64,000 bases of DNA from Misgurnus anguillicaudatus (taxonomy: Eukaryota > Chordata > Actinopteri > Cypriniformes > Cobitidae): positions 9,958,001 through 10,022,000 of the forward strand of contig NC_073354.2 in assembly GCF_027580225.2 (NCBI RefSeq), given 5' to 3'. Within the stretch, counting starts at the first letter, position 1. Every line of letters starts with the position of its first letter. This document shows positions 44,341-56,225 of this stretch, piece by piece. The notes below the pieces were generated by a model that saw nothing but the letters and a program-made list of their open reading frames with translations, searched no databases and was not told the origin of the DNA. Made by a program: the position numbers and the translations under genes.

Positions 44341-45689
44341 TTTTAGTCTCTTTGCCCACTTCCGTGGTATCTCTCAGGCTTCTGTCCAGTTCGTTCATAG
44401 GTCCTGAGATTTTAAGGTCTAACAGTTTTAGGACATTTCAGTTAATTTCTGATAATATAGGACATGCTTCCTGATGCTTTTGATGGCTGTAAATCAGAAA
44501 ACAGTAAGGGGCTTCTTATCTGTAATTGCAGATAGAAATATATTTTGCCATCACTTCCTGTCATAGATATTGAGTATTTTTTCAGACTTCTGAGATGTGT
44601 AAATTATATTATGGAAACTCACAATGTTTATATGTTTTGTAATGACCGTCAATTACTTTATAGATTTGATTAATTTGTACATACTGTAGTTAAAAATGAA
44701 AATTTTACTGTGGCATTCAACTCTAATTAGCCATTCACAAGCTTCACAGGATAAGGTGAAATAAGGTTTCTTGGTTGTAAAAAGGTTCACATGGTGATGT
44801 GAAATAACGTTTCAGAGCTAACTGCATAACAGTTTGCATGAAGCATCAATAATGTGCTTGCAAGTCATTTAGGTCATACAAGTTGCTGTAACATTTAAGA
44901 CCCATTGCCTTGGATTGTGCAGCATTATTCGATGTGGTGAGATCATTTGAACTGAAACAGGAAGTCAGTGCAGAACTATCGAGTAGACCCTCCCCTGTTT
45001 AGAAAAAACAGTAGCATTTTGTTTATGTGAGTCAAACTGTCCGTACCGTTGGTGGTGTTCTTAACTTTCTAAGTAAAAGAAATGATCTGAAGATCATAAT
45101 TGGTTTAAACACCCAAATGCAGATGGTCAGATCACAGAGTCTGTTATAATTGAATGACATTAAAAGGGCTACCAACTTATTACTCTGTTTATGATGCTGC
45201 TATTGGAGTGTAAGTTGTAAGCACAAAGTAGCGGCTGTGCTGATAGTAGGTGCTTATCACTAACGTGTATGACGCAATTTTTACTGCATGTGTTACAAAC
45301 GTATAGCACCAGAACAGCTGCCTCTAGCTTATCATTCAATGTATGATGTCATCTCCATGGCATGTGATTATTTGAGTGTATATCGCAAAGAAAGCCCTTG
45401 ATATGTAAGTTACTGCCTTCATGATGTGTGGTCATAATTGCATAGTGCTAGCAGAGCCATCTAGACATCTTCATGGTGGGTGTTATAAGGTTGTTTCAAG
45501 AGGTTGTTATAAATAAAAGGATTATTTAACAATACCGTCCAAGCAGCTAATTATACAACAAAGCAGGCTTTACCACTATATATTGCCCAATGATGCAATG
45601 TCTCATTCCTGTCCTTAGGTTACAATAAGTATGTTACATGGCAATAGTTTGTGGTATAATTTAGTCTTTCTGAAGACTTTTTTAGGTAG
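44341..45689. other. Repeat-poor sequence, no gene seen
   Basis: No recognisable transposon or exon. Open frames are short and uninformative. Confidence 0.4.
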
Positions 45690-46645
45690 AGGATAACTAT
45701 ATCTGGATAGCAATAACAGTTTTCGGTCATCCTTCGAGCTCATTGTAGCACAGTCTCGAGAGCAGCTTTGCGAACACAGGGCCATGGTGCTCAAGCATCT
45801 GGTCCATTTGAGTCTTTGGGTGAACTGGGAAAAGAGCAAACTCTGCCTTGTGCAGAGGATCTCTTATCTCGGTATGATACTGGATTCGGCCGAACTTACG
45901 GCACACCTCACAGAGGAATGTGTAAAATCAGTGCTCAACTGCTTGAGTTTGTTAGAATGCAGGACAACGGTCCCATTGAAGTTATTTCAAAGGCTCCTGG
46001 GGCATATGGCAGCAGCGGTGGCCATAACACTGCTCGGGCTGCTCCATATGATATCGGTTCAGCACTGGCTTCATGGTTGAGTCCAGAGATGGGCGTGGCG
46101 CAGTGGCACTCACAGTGTGCAAATCACTCCGGTCTGCCAACCAAACCCTTTTCCCATGGAACAGATCTCCAGGCATTCCATGGTTTTCATTGATGCCTCT
46201 GCCATGGGATGAGGCACCACGTACAATGGACGTGCAGTTTCAGAGAGTTAAACAAAACCTCAACTGCACTGGCACTTGTGCTCCTTGCGGAAGCCTCTCC
46301 CTGGTGGATTCCCCTAAGGAAGAACCTCTCTTAGGGACGGGGCACCATATGGTTTCCTCCCATGTTCTCACGTTTAACAAGTAGAAGCACTGTGAGCCCC
46401 AGCTCGTGTGTCATCTTGCAGCCCCATTATGGCGCTACATTAGTGTAAAAAATCCTGCATTGTAGAATTTAGTACCTCCCCCAACGTTCTTGGCAACCAA
46501 ACATTTGGGAGCATAAGGCTATGTTCTGCCTACGTAAACAAGGGTCGGAAGGTTTAGGCAGGGCACTGGAATGGGGCAGTTTCCTGTGGTGCTTTGCCAA
46601 TACCTCAGTCATCGATGTGACATCGAAGTGACTGACTAAAACTTC
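45690..46645 (+). pseudogene. DIRS/Ngaro reverse transcriptase-RNase H remnant with 3' end
   Basis: YLDS (45700-45711) stands where DIRS-type RTs have YLDD. It is followed by AQSREQLCEHRAMVLKHL, WVNWEKSKLCLVQRISYLGM, TVPLKLFQRLLGHMAAAVAI and, after a stop, VFIDASAMG, the first acidic motif of the RNase H domain. Then coding capacity ends. Sequence at 46560-46645 (cagtcatcgatgtgacatcg, aagtgactgactaaa) matches, inverted, the terminal repeat at 663-700, so this is the 3' end of the same superfamily. Methylase and tyrosine recombinase regions are deleted. Multiple stops. Confidence 0.75.
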
Positions 46646-47525
46646 ATACTCATCTAGATCATGGCAGAACTGTAACTAGTTCTACTTGAACTCCCTCTGA
46701 AGCAGAAAGTGAGATGTCTGTTATCAGTCCAACATGGGAGTCAGGCCCTCTAACAAGATAGCTTCATTACGTGCGTAGTTGCTACATTGATCCTATAAAT
46801 GAAGATTAACATATGTTTTTCCAGTTCCAAACCACTCTGTCACATAACAAACCTTAGATAATAATTTTTGTCACATCCAGCATAAACCTTGTTAATTTAA
46901 TATCTGACAAAAAATGAAGATAGGTTTGGATAATCCATGTGGGATACATTTGTTCCTGCCAAAAAGTCGCACCACATTTCATTTCTGTGTTTGAAAAAGG
47001 ATTATTGTTGCAGAGAAGATGTATCCAGATCTATTTACAATGGCAGTTTTTTTGTACATGTTTACACCTGCATTCATCTTTCATGAAGACAATTGCTCCA
47101 TTTTATATTTGATTCCGTGGACCCTGTTGTGAATCAGAGCTTCAATCATTATACACCCTCAAAGTTAAATGAAATTACACTCAGTACTGTAAAATCAATG
47201 CTGGTATGTAATGAATAAAACATGCAAGCGGTATGGCATCTTCTAGTATCTCATCTGCATAGGGCACAGTGGGAAGGTTACAGCACATGTCATAGTTATG
47301 TGCTCTGGTTAATGGGGGGAATAGAGATCAGCTAAAATATCTGCCTCTGCCTGCATGTTTCTCTGGGTTACCAACAGCTTCACTCACTGAAGCATGGTAT
47401 GTCACAGAACATCGTGAACTTAAGTGCAATCACGCTGTCGTTGGCGGTGGTTGGCAATCTGCATTAAATAGAAGTGTGCGAAGAGAAAAACTTTACTTCT
47501 CACTTGTTTCAACATGGTTGATTAA
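46646..47525. other. No gene seen
   Basis: AT-rich sequence, nothing recognised. Confidence 0.4.
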
Positions 47526-47527
47526 CA

Positions 47528-47630
47528 ATAACCCAGCAGTTGGGTTAAAACAAGCCATTATTTGGGTCATTTTAAGCCAGAAATGTGTTCTATCCTATAG
47601 TTACCCAGCCCTGGGTTAAATTTTTGCAAA
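47528..47630. mobile_element. Fragment of the aacccagc/tgggtt MITE
   Basis: taacccagcagttgggttaa, ttgggtcattttaa and acccagccctgggttaaatt share the motif set of the complete copy at 63457-63701. The ends are missing. Confidence 0.55.
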
Positions 47631-47639
47631 ATGTAGCAA

Positions 47640-47800
47640 ATACACTTGGTTTTACCACACTAACCATGGTTAAACGTTTTAAATGTTTTTTAAAAACCAT
47701 GGTTGTCAAAACCATGGTTATTTGTGGTTACCATGGTTTTACTACAGTAACCATGTTTTTTGGTTTTAACTGTAGTAAAACCATGATTAATTTTGTATGG
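47640..47800. repeat. Second cluster of ccatggtt motifs
   Basis: aaccatggttaaac, aaaccatggttgtc, aaaccatggttattt, taccatggttttactac and agtaaaaccatg occur at short intervals in both orientations. Related to 14096-14300. The central ccatgg palindrome recurs. Confidence 0.65.
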
Positions 47801-48174
47801 GGTAGTATAAACTAGCATAAATCCAATAAGTGACCTACATGTCAGTGTAAAATCAAAAGTATTGCTGTTTACTGCATGTGGATAACATGCACCCCTCTTT
47901 TCTGAGTTAGGCTGCACAGCATGAGGTGCTGCACCAGAATCTTGGGAAATCAGCATGTCTTCTCAGCTCACAGAGCTGTGGTTACCTCCTCTAGAGTCAT
48001 CTGCTGTTCATTGTAGCGCTTTGATTGTGCCTCGGAAGGCAAGTTTACTACCTGGAGAAAGAATCCAACACACAGCTGCCAATCTGTATTTGAGCATGTG
48101 CTTTCTTAAAAGTAACATTCCATTGCACAAAATCGAACATCTTGCTGGTGATGGGTATTGCTGATTTGTTCCAG
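47801..48174. other. No gene seen
   Basis: No recognised element; a 69-codon frame at 47955-48164 shows no domain. Confidence 0.35.
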
Positions 48175-48546
48175 TATAGACCTATTGCGTGTTTGTTAAC
48201 AGAGATGACGTATTTTGTGGGTGGAGCCCAACCGGTGGCAGAAAGTGACAGCTCTACAGTAGATCTTGCCTTTGTGTATGATAAACAGAGGGAAAAAAAT
48301 GTCCCTGATATGAAATGAGCACTGCAGAGACAAGAAAGGCTTGCAACTATAAACAACACCTACGTTTATCTTCAAATGGTGTCTTCGACGACGCTATTCT
48401 ATAAAAATTCTGACACCAAACAGCAATACAAGACATTTTCTAGTGGGTTATCTTGCCTGTTTCATTCGTGTATAATTCTTTTCCACTGTTTTTTGTTCCC
48501 AGCTTGCAGTGCCGTAACTGTGACATCTACTCTCAATAGGTCTATA
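48175..48546. mobile_element. Third element with tagacc ends
   Basis: tatagacctattg at 48175-48187 and caataggtctata at 48534-48546 are perfect 13-base inverted ends. They resemble the tagacccc ends of the THAP-type elements at 6046 and 9009. No THAP finger is recognisable inside. The size (372 bases) fits a non-autonomous relative. Confidence 0.6.
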
Positions 48547-50413
48547 GGTTTTGGTGTTGAAGATATCTCCTCAACTGCCTTTATATAGACCAAGAACTGT
48601 TTTAATAAAGTAGTGCAATATGGAACTAATGTGGATAGTTTACTGCATCACTGTACCAAATCTATATTATTTGGTTGTTAGGAATTCCATGGTTACCATG
48701 AAATGTTTAGTTCACTCTCCACTTCACGTCGTGCCTAACAACGCCCTTCAGCCGTTACTTATTCACAGTACTGCACAGCCTCTCATACCTTATTGCTTAC
48801 ATATTTGGAATATTAACAAGTTTCTGAATTATTAAATTGCTGTTTCATGCAAAGAAAGCAACCAAACAACACTGAAACAGTCAATAACTCACACTACAAT
48901 GAGATTCTATTTGCCTCTGCACGTTGTTGTTTATGAAGGCATGACATGCTTTAACCAAATTTTTTAATTGCCCCTGAAAAGTAATTTAAATACCATTGAT
49001 TGGCTTTTACTTTTATTCTCTTAACAGGCACGAATGTGATTGGTTGTAATGCTCAACGCTGCAAGAAATAAAGCGTAAAAAGTAACCTGATACAACAGAT
49101 CTAAATGCTGTCATAAACATTTATTCAATTAATTTTTTGTATTTCATTTGATCATGACAGTTGTAATAATTTCTTGTTTAATTATAAAGGATCATGTTTT
49201 TCCCTTGTCTTGAATTTAGGGGGCATATTTATTCATCTTGGTTGGATTTTTGCCCTCAGTAATTTTTGATCATGAGACGTGAATGGACTATCCAACATTA
49301 AATGACTGCTAAATGGACTCAAAAGTCTGGAACGATGCATTTAAATTTAAGTCAAGTCCTGTAACCTGATTTAGGGGAATTGAGGTGGAGATAGATGGAT
49401 TTATTTCTGAAACGGTAGCTGTGGAAATGTTTTTTCGACAGGTAAACACATCAGTCAAATCCTCCGCTACAGACAAAGGCCACCTCATGAGTCTTGAATG
49501 TAGAGTGACGTTGCTTTCAGCCAATAAAAACAGAAAAATACTGACATTTGCTAGTGTTGATTGGTTTGAGGAAGGGCTGTAGATTATCCTAACCAGAGCC
49601 ATTGAAAAGCATAGACCACTGATTGCGTTTAACCAATTGTAGGAAAACAAAATATGAATGATGTCTTTAACTAATTTTGATTGGGTGGGCAAGACCGATT
49701 TTTGGGTGGGCTTAGACCACCCCTGCCCATGCCTAGAACTGGCCCTGGACAGGGAGTAAATCTGGATGAAATGTCCGGAGTTCCTGTCGTGACGAATGTA
49801 ACACTTGTTACTTTTGTCCCGCTGCTAATGTAGTAACATTCTCTGTGCAATATCTTAGCTTTTGTGAGTTTTTAGTGTTTTAATTTGAATGTTTTTATGC
49901 AACTTAACAATTCAAGTTTATACTGTAGGGTTGCTTTTAAAGCATTTGTTGAAACTTAAATTGAAAATCAAAATGTCATTTAATTATTTAATTTGCAATG
50001 ATAAAGGACAAAATATGTTTGTAGTTACATATTAAGGTCATAATCAGGTTTATTTAATAAAAACAAGAGTAACACAATCTATCTTGTACTGTCTTGTATT
50101 TTTTAACCACCTGTGTGTTACTTTCGTCCCAACTGACGAGGTCGAAAGTAACAATGCAACTTATGAGCCATTTTCACTGCAAAGTGAAACTATACTGAAT
50201 TCGTTCTACATTTGTACAAAATACCATCTGGGATTGGTAGAGCACACTTGTGAGTTATTGACCACAGCAAAAATATATCTCTGTCTAAAACATTATCTTT
50301 TAAAATTATGTGTTTTCTGGAGAAATGGTACTTTCACCCCTACTCTTCACTACTTGATTTACATAACTATAACAATCTTATTTTTTAAATTTAGGATTCA
50401 TCTTCAACAATAA
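48547..50413. other. No gene supported
   Basis: A 127-codon minus-strand frame (49692-49309) and a plus-strand frame (50084-50413) show no domain. agaccacccctgcccatgcc and agaactggccctgg near 49715-49750 look like the end of a MITE whose other end I could not place. gttacttttgtccc recurs at 49808 and, as gttactttcgtccc, at 50117. Confidence 0.35.
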
Positions 50414-50541
50414 CTAATCCCTGATCAAAGAGATACACCCCAGCCTGCAAAATTGACATCCCATATTTTGTAAAGGATATGGGCAAGTTATATTTGCATA
50501 CTACATTTACTGTATGTACTGCATTTTGGAAGTACTCAATT
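50414..50541 (+). repeat. 128-bp repeat, copy 1
   Basis: ctaatccctgatcaaagaga to ttttggaagtactcaatt. The same 128 bases, with 13 substitutions and no gaps by eye, recur at 52294-52421. Confidence 0.85.
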
Positions 50542-50641
50542 AAAATACTACAGTTGCACACTCTTGTAAGCTAAAAGAAAGCCACCATTAAAATACCAAG
50601 TGCAAAATCATCATATTTCCCTTAAGTGATTATATGAAGAG

Positions 50642-50825
50642 TTTCCAAAATGAGATAAATCCGTTTTTTTTATCTCATTTTTTTGATTGTGTGTTCCAAT
50701 TAATATCAGTCAAACTGCAGTTAGTACAGCTAAGTACCACAAGAACACACAATAAAAACATGATAACATAATAATAAACATGTTTTGACAAAAATGTTAA
50801 AAACGGGGTTATCTCATTTTGAAAA
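50642..50825. mobile_element. MITE with tccaaaatgagataa ends
   Basis: ttccaaaatgagataaatcc (50642) and ggttatctcattttgaaaa (to 50825) are inverted. A further internal tatctcatttt copy sits at 50669. 184 bases, non-coding. Confidence 0.75.
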
Positions 50826-51697
50826 CCCATTTATATAGTCACCCAAATTGTCTGCTTCTCCTACATTTCCCTTAAAAATAATTTCAGAATTTAGTTTAAT
50901 TATATGTCAGGACCTTCATAAATGTGGCAATGATTTTGATGCTGATAATAATGCTGATGATTTCAGTCATGCCAGTGCCTGTCTGTTCTCTATCTCGCAG
51001 ATAGAAAAGTAATCTGTGGAAGGTTTTTTTTACCGACTCGAGCTGTCAGAAAGTGAGGAGCAGCTTGGCTGGCATCTATTACAGTTTCCTCAGAGCACAT
51101 TAACAGGGCACAGGCCCTTGATCAAAGCATGTGCCAGAGTTAATATTACCCCAGCCCAGAACTATCTTGTGAGGCCATGACCAGCTAGACAGGCCTGAAA
51201 TGAATTTAAGGAGGATGGTAATGCAGAGAGGCTTTGGGCAACAAGGCATTGAGATGCAGCTGTTGCAAGGCTTGAACTATTCCCAATATAATTAGTAGCT
51301 TTTGGTCCCTGGTGCCTCCATTATCTATTCAAAGGTGATGTTCAGAGGGGGTGCAGGATGAATATTGAATTTATCACAGCAGGCGACTGAGTTGTGTAAC
51401 TCCATAGAAATCGAGCAGTTTGGCTAATAACCTATGCATGGAACATGAAGGAAACTGCATTGCAATCAGTGTCACATGGATTTTTTGTTTTGCTAGGGGG
51501 TGATTTTAATATACATTTGATCAGTTTTCACTTATCTGTGTACGACTGTGTATATGGATGAATAAAACTGCCTGTTTAATACAATTTATTAATTGTAATG
51601 TAACTTAAAAAAAGTGGAGGTAATATATTAAAATGGAAAGTAAAAAAATATTTTCATTGAAGGCTGTAATAACAATAAACATGACCAAACATTATGA
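50826..51697. other. No gene seen
   Basis: No recognised repeat or exon. Confidence 0.4.
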
Positions 51698-52618
51698 GGT
51701 GGTTTCCCAGACAGGCCTCAAGCCTAGTCCCAGACTAACTTGTTGGTGTTGTCTTTAAATATATCATTGCAAGTTTTGCGTCTCAAGTAGTGTTTATTTA
51801 TAAATTATGCTTTGAAAATATGACTTATGACCTAAATATCCTAATTTAACTAAGGCCTTACTGGGGGTTTACACCAGACGCGAGTTCAACGATTTGCGAA
51901 AGTAGATTACATAAAAAGTCAATGCAAAGACATGATCAGACGCGCCTTCGCGTGGGGCGATGCGAAAGACGCGATATGGGCAACGCGTTTGCCGCAAAAA
52001 CACGCACTATTTGCCTCAAATGCGTCTTCTCCCAAGTTGTAAATATATTTAACTCGAGCGAAAAATTAGCATGACACAAAGTTAAATCCCGAGAGTTATA
52101 TAGAGTGAGTAACGCGATGCCCCACGTTTGGTGTGTACATATAGCATTAGGGGAATGTGTCTTAGGGGTCAATCACACCAAACGCGTTGGAAACGCAAGG
52201 CGCCGCCGCACTGCCTTTTTTGGTCACTTTAAAAAAGAGCAGTGTGGCACGGCTTTTTATATTGCTAGGCAACCACCGAGTCTTGAACATTACCTAATCG
52301 CTGGTCAAAGAGATACACCTCAGCCTGCAAAAGTGACATTACATATTTTGTATAGGATATGTGCAAGTTATATTTGCATACAGCACTTACTGTATATATT
52401 GCATTTTGGAAGTACTCAATTCGGCTTTTTTGGCTCCAAGCGGTCCTTCGAAAACGCGTGCAGCAGCAGGCGGCAAAAAACGCAAGCCATTTGGCGCACC
52501 TAAACAGCGTGCATAACACTCACTGCCCATAAAAAATCATTCAAAAAAGGCGCATGCAACTGTCATAAATGCGTTTGGTGTGATCGGCCCCTTAAACTAA
52601 TCCCTGTGCGGGAAACCA
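51698..52618. mobile_element. Family M2 ('gtttccc') MITE, split by composite hAT-like MITEs
   Basis: Left part ggtttcccagacaggcctca to actaaggcctta (51860); right part ttaaactaatccctgtgcgg then gaaacc (to 52618). These are the two halves of an M2 element. The insert at 51864-52591 starts ggggtttacaccagacgcg and ends gcgtttggtgtgatcggcccc, an imperfect inverted pair. Within it a second start, aggggtcaatcacaccaaac (52163), marks a second MITE, so the insert is two related MITEs side by side. Confidence 0.65.
52294..52421 (+). repeat. 128-bp repeat, copy 2
   Basis: ctaatcgctggtcaaagaga to ttttggaagtactcaatt, the counterpart of 50414-50541. It interrupts the second MITE of the composite, so it arrived there after that MITE. 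Confidence 0.85.
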
Positions 52619-52749
52619 TCCCTACAAGTTGAATAACGCAAGTTTGAGCAATATACAGTATCAACATATGATGATATTCTTTCAAAACATTAACAGTGCA
52701 TTGCATTAAAAATCTAAGAAAAATAAAGAATTTAGCATGCAATGGTGGA

Positions 52750-53158
52750 AATTCTCACAGATTGGTTACTCAACTGTTTTGTCCTATTTTCTTACCATTG
52801 TCGCTTCGGTTTAGGGTTAGATTTTCATAAAATTATATCTTTACCCAAACCCAACTCTAACCCCAACACCAGGTGATAATTGTTTAAAGTTTAGAAAATA
52901 TTAAAGAATAAAGCAGAAAAATAGTATAAATCAATACTTAAAGTGACATACTAACGCAAACACCAAATCTAACCCTAAACCAAAGCGACAATGGTTTGAA
53001 AATAGGAAAAAGCAGTTGAGTAAATACGTCAGAATGCCACGGAAAAAGACAGTCCGTGGCAGGGCCATGGAAAAATGCAGAGAACCATGAGAATGCCATG
53101 GAAATATAAGCAAAAAATTCTGTGACTATCCTACGGAACTTTGTGAGATCATGTTGCA
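52750..53158. mobile_element. Family M1 MITE, copy 4
   Basis: The right arm has agaatgccacggaaaaagac and the terminus acggaactttgtgagatcat ending gttg at 53158, the inverse of the copy 1 start. The core has cttcggtttagggttag and ctaaccctaaaccaaagcga. The left arm is truncated near 52750. Confidence 0.8.
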
Positions 53159-53189
53159 ACGGGATGGACACACTCATGCTAAAACAAAT

Positions 53190-55470
53190 AGGTTGGTCAA
53201 TTATGGGTCCACTAACACATATTATTAATGTGTCACTAGATCAAGTCATGGAAATTTGCTAGTGCTATTCCTATATTTAAAGGTGGTAACTCCCTTCTCA
53301 CATTTAATTACCGACCTATTAGCATTTTTCCAACAGTATCTAAAGTTTTTGAAAAACTGGTTGCTAAACAAATCATTAATTATCTTAGTTGCAGCTCTTT
53401 TCCTTTACATTCAATGCAGTTTGGCTTTAGGGCTAATCATTTTACAAAGACAGCAACATGTTATTTTCTGGAAAAGGTTGAATCAAATATGGATTTTCAC
53501 AAAGCATTCGACACAGTTAATCATTCAGTTTTACTGCATAAACTTCATGCATTTAATTTCTCTTCCAAATTCATTAGCCTTATTAATTCATATCTTTTAT
53601 CTTGCTCGCAAAAGCGTAAGAGATGACCAATATAACTCTACCCCCTTACTATTATCAACAGGTGTTCGTCAGGGTTCAATTTTAGGTCCAATTCTTTTCA
53701 GTATGTATATTAACGATCAGTGGCGTAGCAAGTCAGTCCCGGGCCCATATGCAAAAAAATTTGCGGGCCCCATTAAGCCAAAGCCCCCCCAACCTTGCCC
53801 GTTGGCACTGTTAACTGTGGTGTGCAGGTCTGTTAACAACATATATTTTTAATAAGGTAGTTAAATATTTTTACTTTACTTTTTTACTTTAAATGGTAGA
53901 TTTAAATAAAGAAAAATGAAATGTTTTGGGTAGTTTTTGACTCGTGACTAACTTCTCTGCCTTGTCTTTTCTCTTTAAGGCCCCACTTTTATGTTTATAT
54001 TTGTCCATCCTTAATGTTCATGTAGATAGCCGTTATAATAACCTTTCACACTGTGTTTTCTTTTTTTTGGCGCGGTGATGCGTCATGTAAAGAAATGATG
54101 GCGTAGTAGTCCTGGTAGCTGCGGAGTGCAAAAAAAAAAATAAACAAACAAGAAATGATGGAAAAATGAGAAATTATGTAGAAATAAGTAATCCCTACAC
54201 ATGATATGCATACAAAAATATATTTATTGCGGCCACAAATAAAAATCAAATTGAAAAAAAATGTTTTATTAAAAGCTGGGGCGGGCCCCCTATTGGCCCG
54301 GGCCCATTTGCACGTGCATACCCTGCATGCCCAGACGCTACGCCACTGTTAACGATATACCATCTTTGTGTAAGAACTGTGACACTTTGATGTATGCAGA
54401 CGACACAGATATCTTGGCTTATGGAAAATCTACAGAGGAAGTTGCCTCAAAACTAACAGAAGCTATGTCGCTGATCTTAATCTGGCTTGAGCAATCCTGT
54501 CTGCAATTGAATATCTAAAACAGTTGCCATGTTCTTTTCAAAAAAATAATATAATCGCAAAACACAAAATTTCAATATCTGGAGATAACAGAATTTAAAT
54601 ATTTAGGACTATATATAGATTCAAATCTCAATTTTAAAAGTCGTATAAAACAAATTTGTAAAATAATTTAATTAAGTTTAGTGAAATTTAGATTCATCAG
54701 AGATTCCCTTTCAACAGAAGCTGCTAAATTATATTTTTTTCTATGATTCTATCCCACATAACATATTGTTTAATAAGCTGGTCTAATACGCATTCTACAA
54801 CAATAAAATTATTATAAACTCCATATAAACAAGCCTAAAAAATACTGGACAAAAAACCATACCATTACCACCACTGTAGAATTCTGAGTAAATATCAGTT
54901 ACTTGCTTGGGATAATCAAATTAAGTTCAACAACATCTGTTTAATGTATAAAATCAGACGTGGTTTAGCACCTCCTCCAATATGTGAGCTTGTACAGTTT
55001 AGATCAAGTGAGGTTAGGGTTAACCAGGGGAGCTGTAAGGAAAGATTGCATTATACCCCAAAGAAAAACAGCTTTTGGTCAGGCTGTTTTCTCTGTAAGG
55101 GCAGGTCAGCAATGGAACACAGTACCGGAAGCCAGCAGAGAGTCTTTGTCATACTTTTTCATTCAAAAAGAATGCAAAAAAAAAAAAAAAAAATGGCTTG
55201 TAGAGAGCCAAACCTGTGGGCACCAATTCTTTTTGTGTGTATTTATACATTCATAATTATTTTCTATGAATTGTATTTGCTACCTACAATGTTTTGTATG
55301 TAATTTTATTTTGTGATTTTATAATTGTGATCTCTTTTTAAGGTTGCCTTTTTTACACCTGTCTGGAGGACTGCTGATGAAAATTAGCACTTTTGGGCTA
55401 ACTCGGGTACATTTACATTATGGTAATGTTGATTAATGTACATCGTCCTCTTTTAAATAAAAAAATGTTG
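53190..55470 (+). pseudogene. LINE ORF2 reverse transcriptase pseudogene, split by a hAT MITE
   Basis: Blocks in order. Fingers: IPIFKGGNSLLTFNYRPISI (53270s). Palm: MQFGFRANHFTKTA, HKAFDTVNHSVLL, GVRQGSILGPILFSMYIND (to 53717). After the insert (53718-54348): DIPSLCKNC, LMYADDTDI (catalytic YADD, about 54390), and WLEQSCLQLNI. C-terminal RRGLAPPPI (54957) and VRAGQQWNTVP (55099). A poly-A run at 55174 and the 3' tail attagcacttttgggctaac (55384), gtacatcgtcctcttttaaa (55437) end the copy. The endonuclease is missing and there are many stops. It is a different LINE family from the copies at 1 and 32116. Confidence 0.85.
53718..54348. mobile_element. hAT MITE, 631 bp, 8-bp duplication
   Basis: cagtggcgtagc at 53718 and gctacgccactg ending at 54348 are perfect 12-base inverted ends. 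The 8 bases ttaacgat flank it (53710-53717, 54349-54356). Subterminal gggccc-rich blocks (cgggcccatatgcaaaaaaa and tggcccgggcccatttgcac) are also inverse. No transposase. Confidence 0.95.
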
Positions 55471-56225
55471 GTGGTTATATTAACTAAAATCTGAACATGT
55501 TTCTATACATATGTGTTATACTGTATATGACTTAAATATGTATTATGTTTATTTTAAATAGCGATTTTTAATTAATTAAATAATATGGAGTCTTAACTAT
55601 AGCACATACTTATGACAGTAGTTAGGTTTTTTGTTCTTTATATTACAGAGTGTGTCCAAAATAACATTTAAATAAGCTGTTTTTTCTTGTGAGCATTTCA
55701 CGTTAAAATACTGTATTTTGTCAAAGACTTCTTTTAAAGCTCAACACTTTTGGGAACATTTCACTTTGAGAGAGGTCTTTCAGAATGCAAGAAGGTGGTT
55801 GAAAAGCTTAACTCAATGGGAACTTTCATTTTCCTGTAACCTTATAATCCTCTTAAATTAGAGGTTTAAAATGGGGCCCTCGAACTCTCAGAAATTGAAG
55901 TCAAACAGATACAGAAAGCTGTAACAGAAGTTGTTGTGCAGCAGATCTCAGACCAGCGCTTCAGATCAGACTGTGAAGCATGCAGGACAGTGATAAGCAG
56001 AGGTCTTTAACTGTCCTCCAATGGTTGTTCACCTGAGTCTTTGGGGGTCAATCAAACAAAGCCACATAGTAAAGCCAGAGAGAGGATTATTGAACATTAC
56101 TGATACACTGATTAAAATTAAAACACAACATTTTTGTTTTTACCCCTATTTTTCATAAGCTGAACTCAAAGATCTAAGACTTTTGTATGTTCATAAAAGG
56201 CCTATTTCTCTCAAATATTGTTCAC
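55471..56225. other. No gene seen
   Basis: AT-rich, no recognised feature. Confidence 0.4.

Noticed and set aside
49309..49692. 127-codon minus-strand frame with possible membrane segments
   Set aside because: No family resemblance, and MITE-like sequence lies at its upstream edge.
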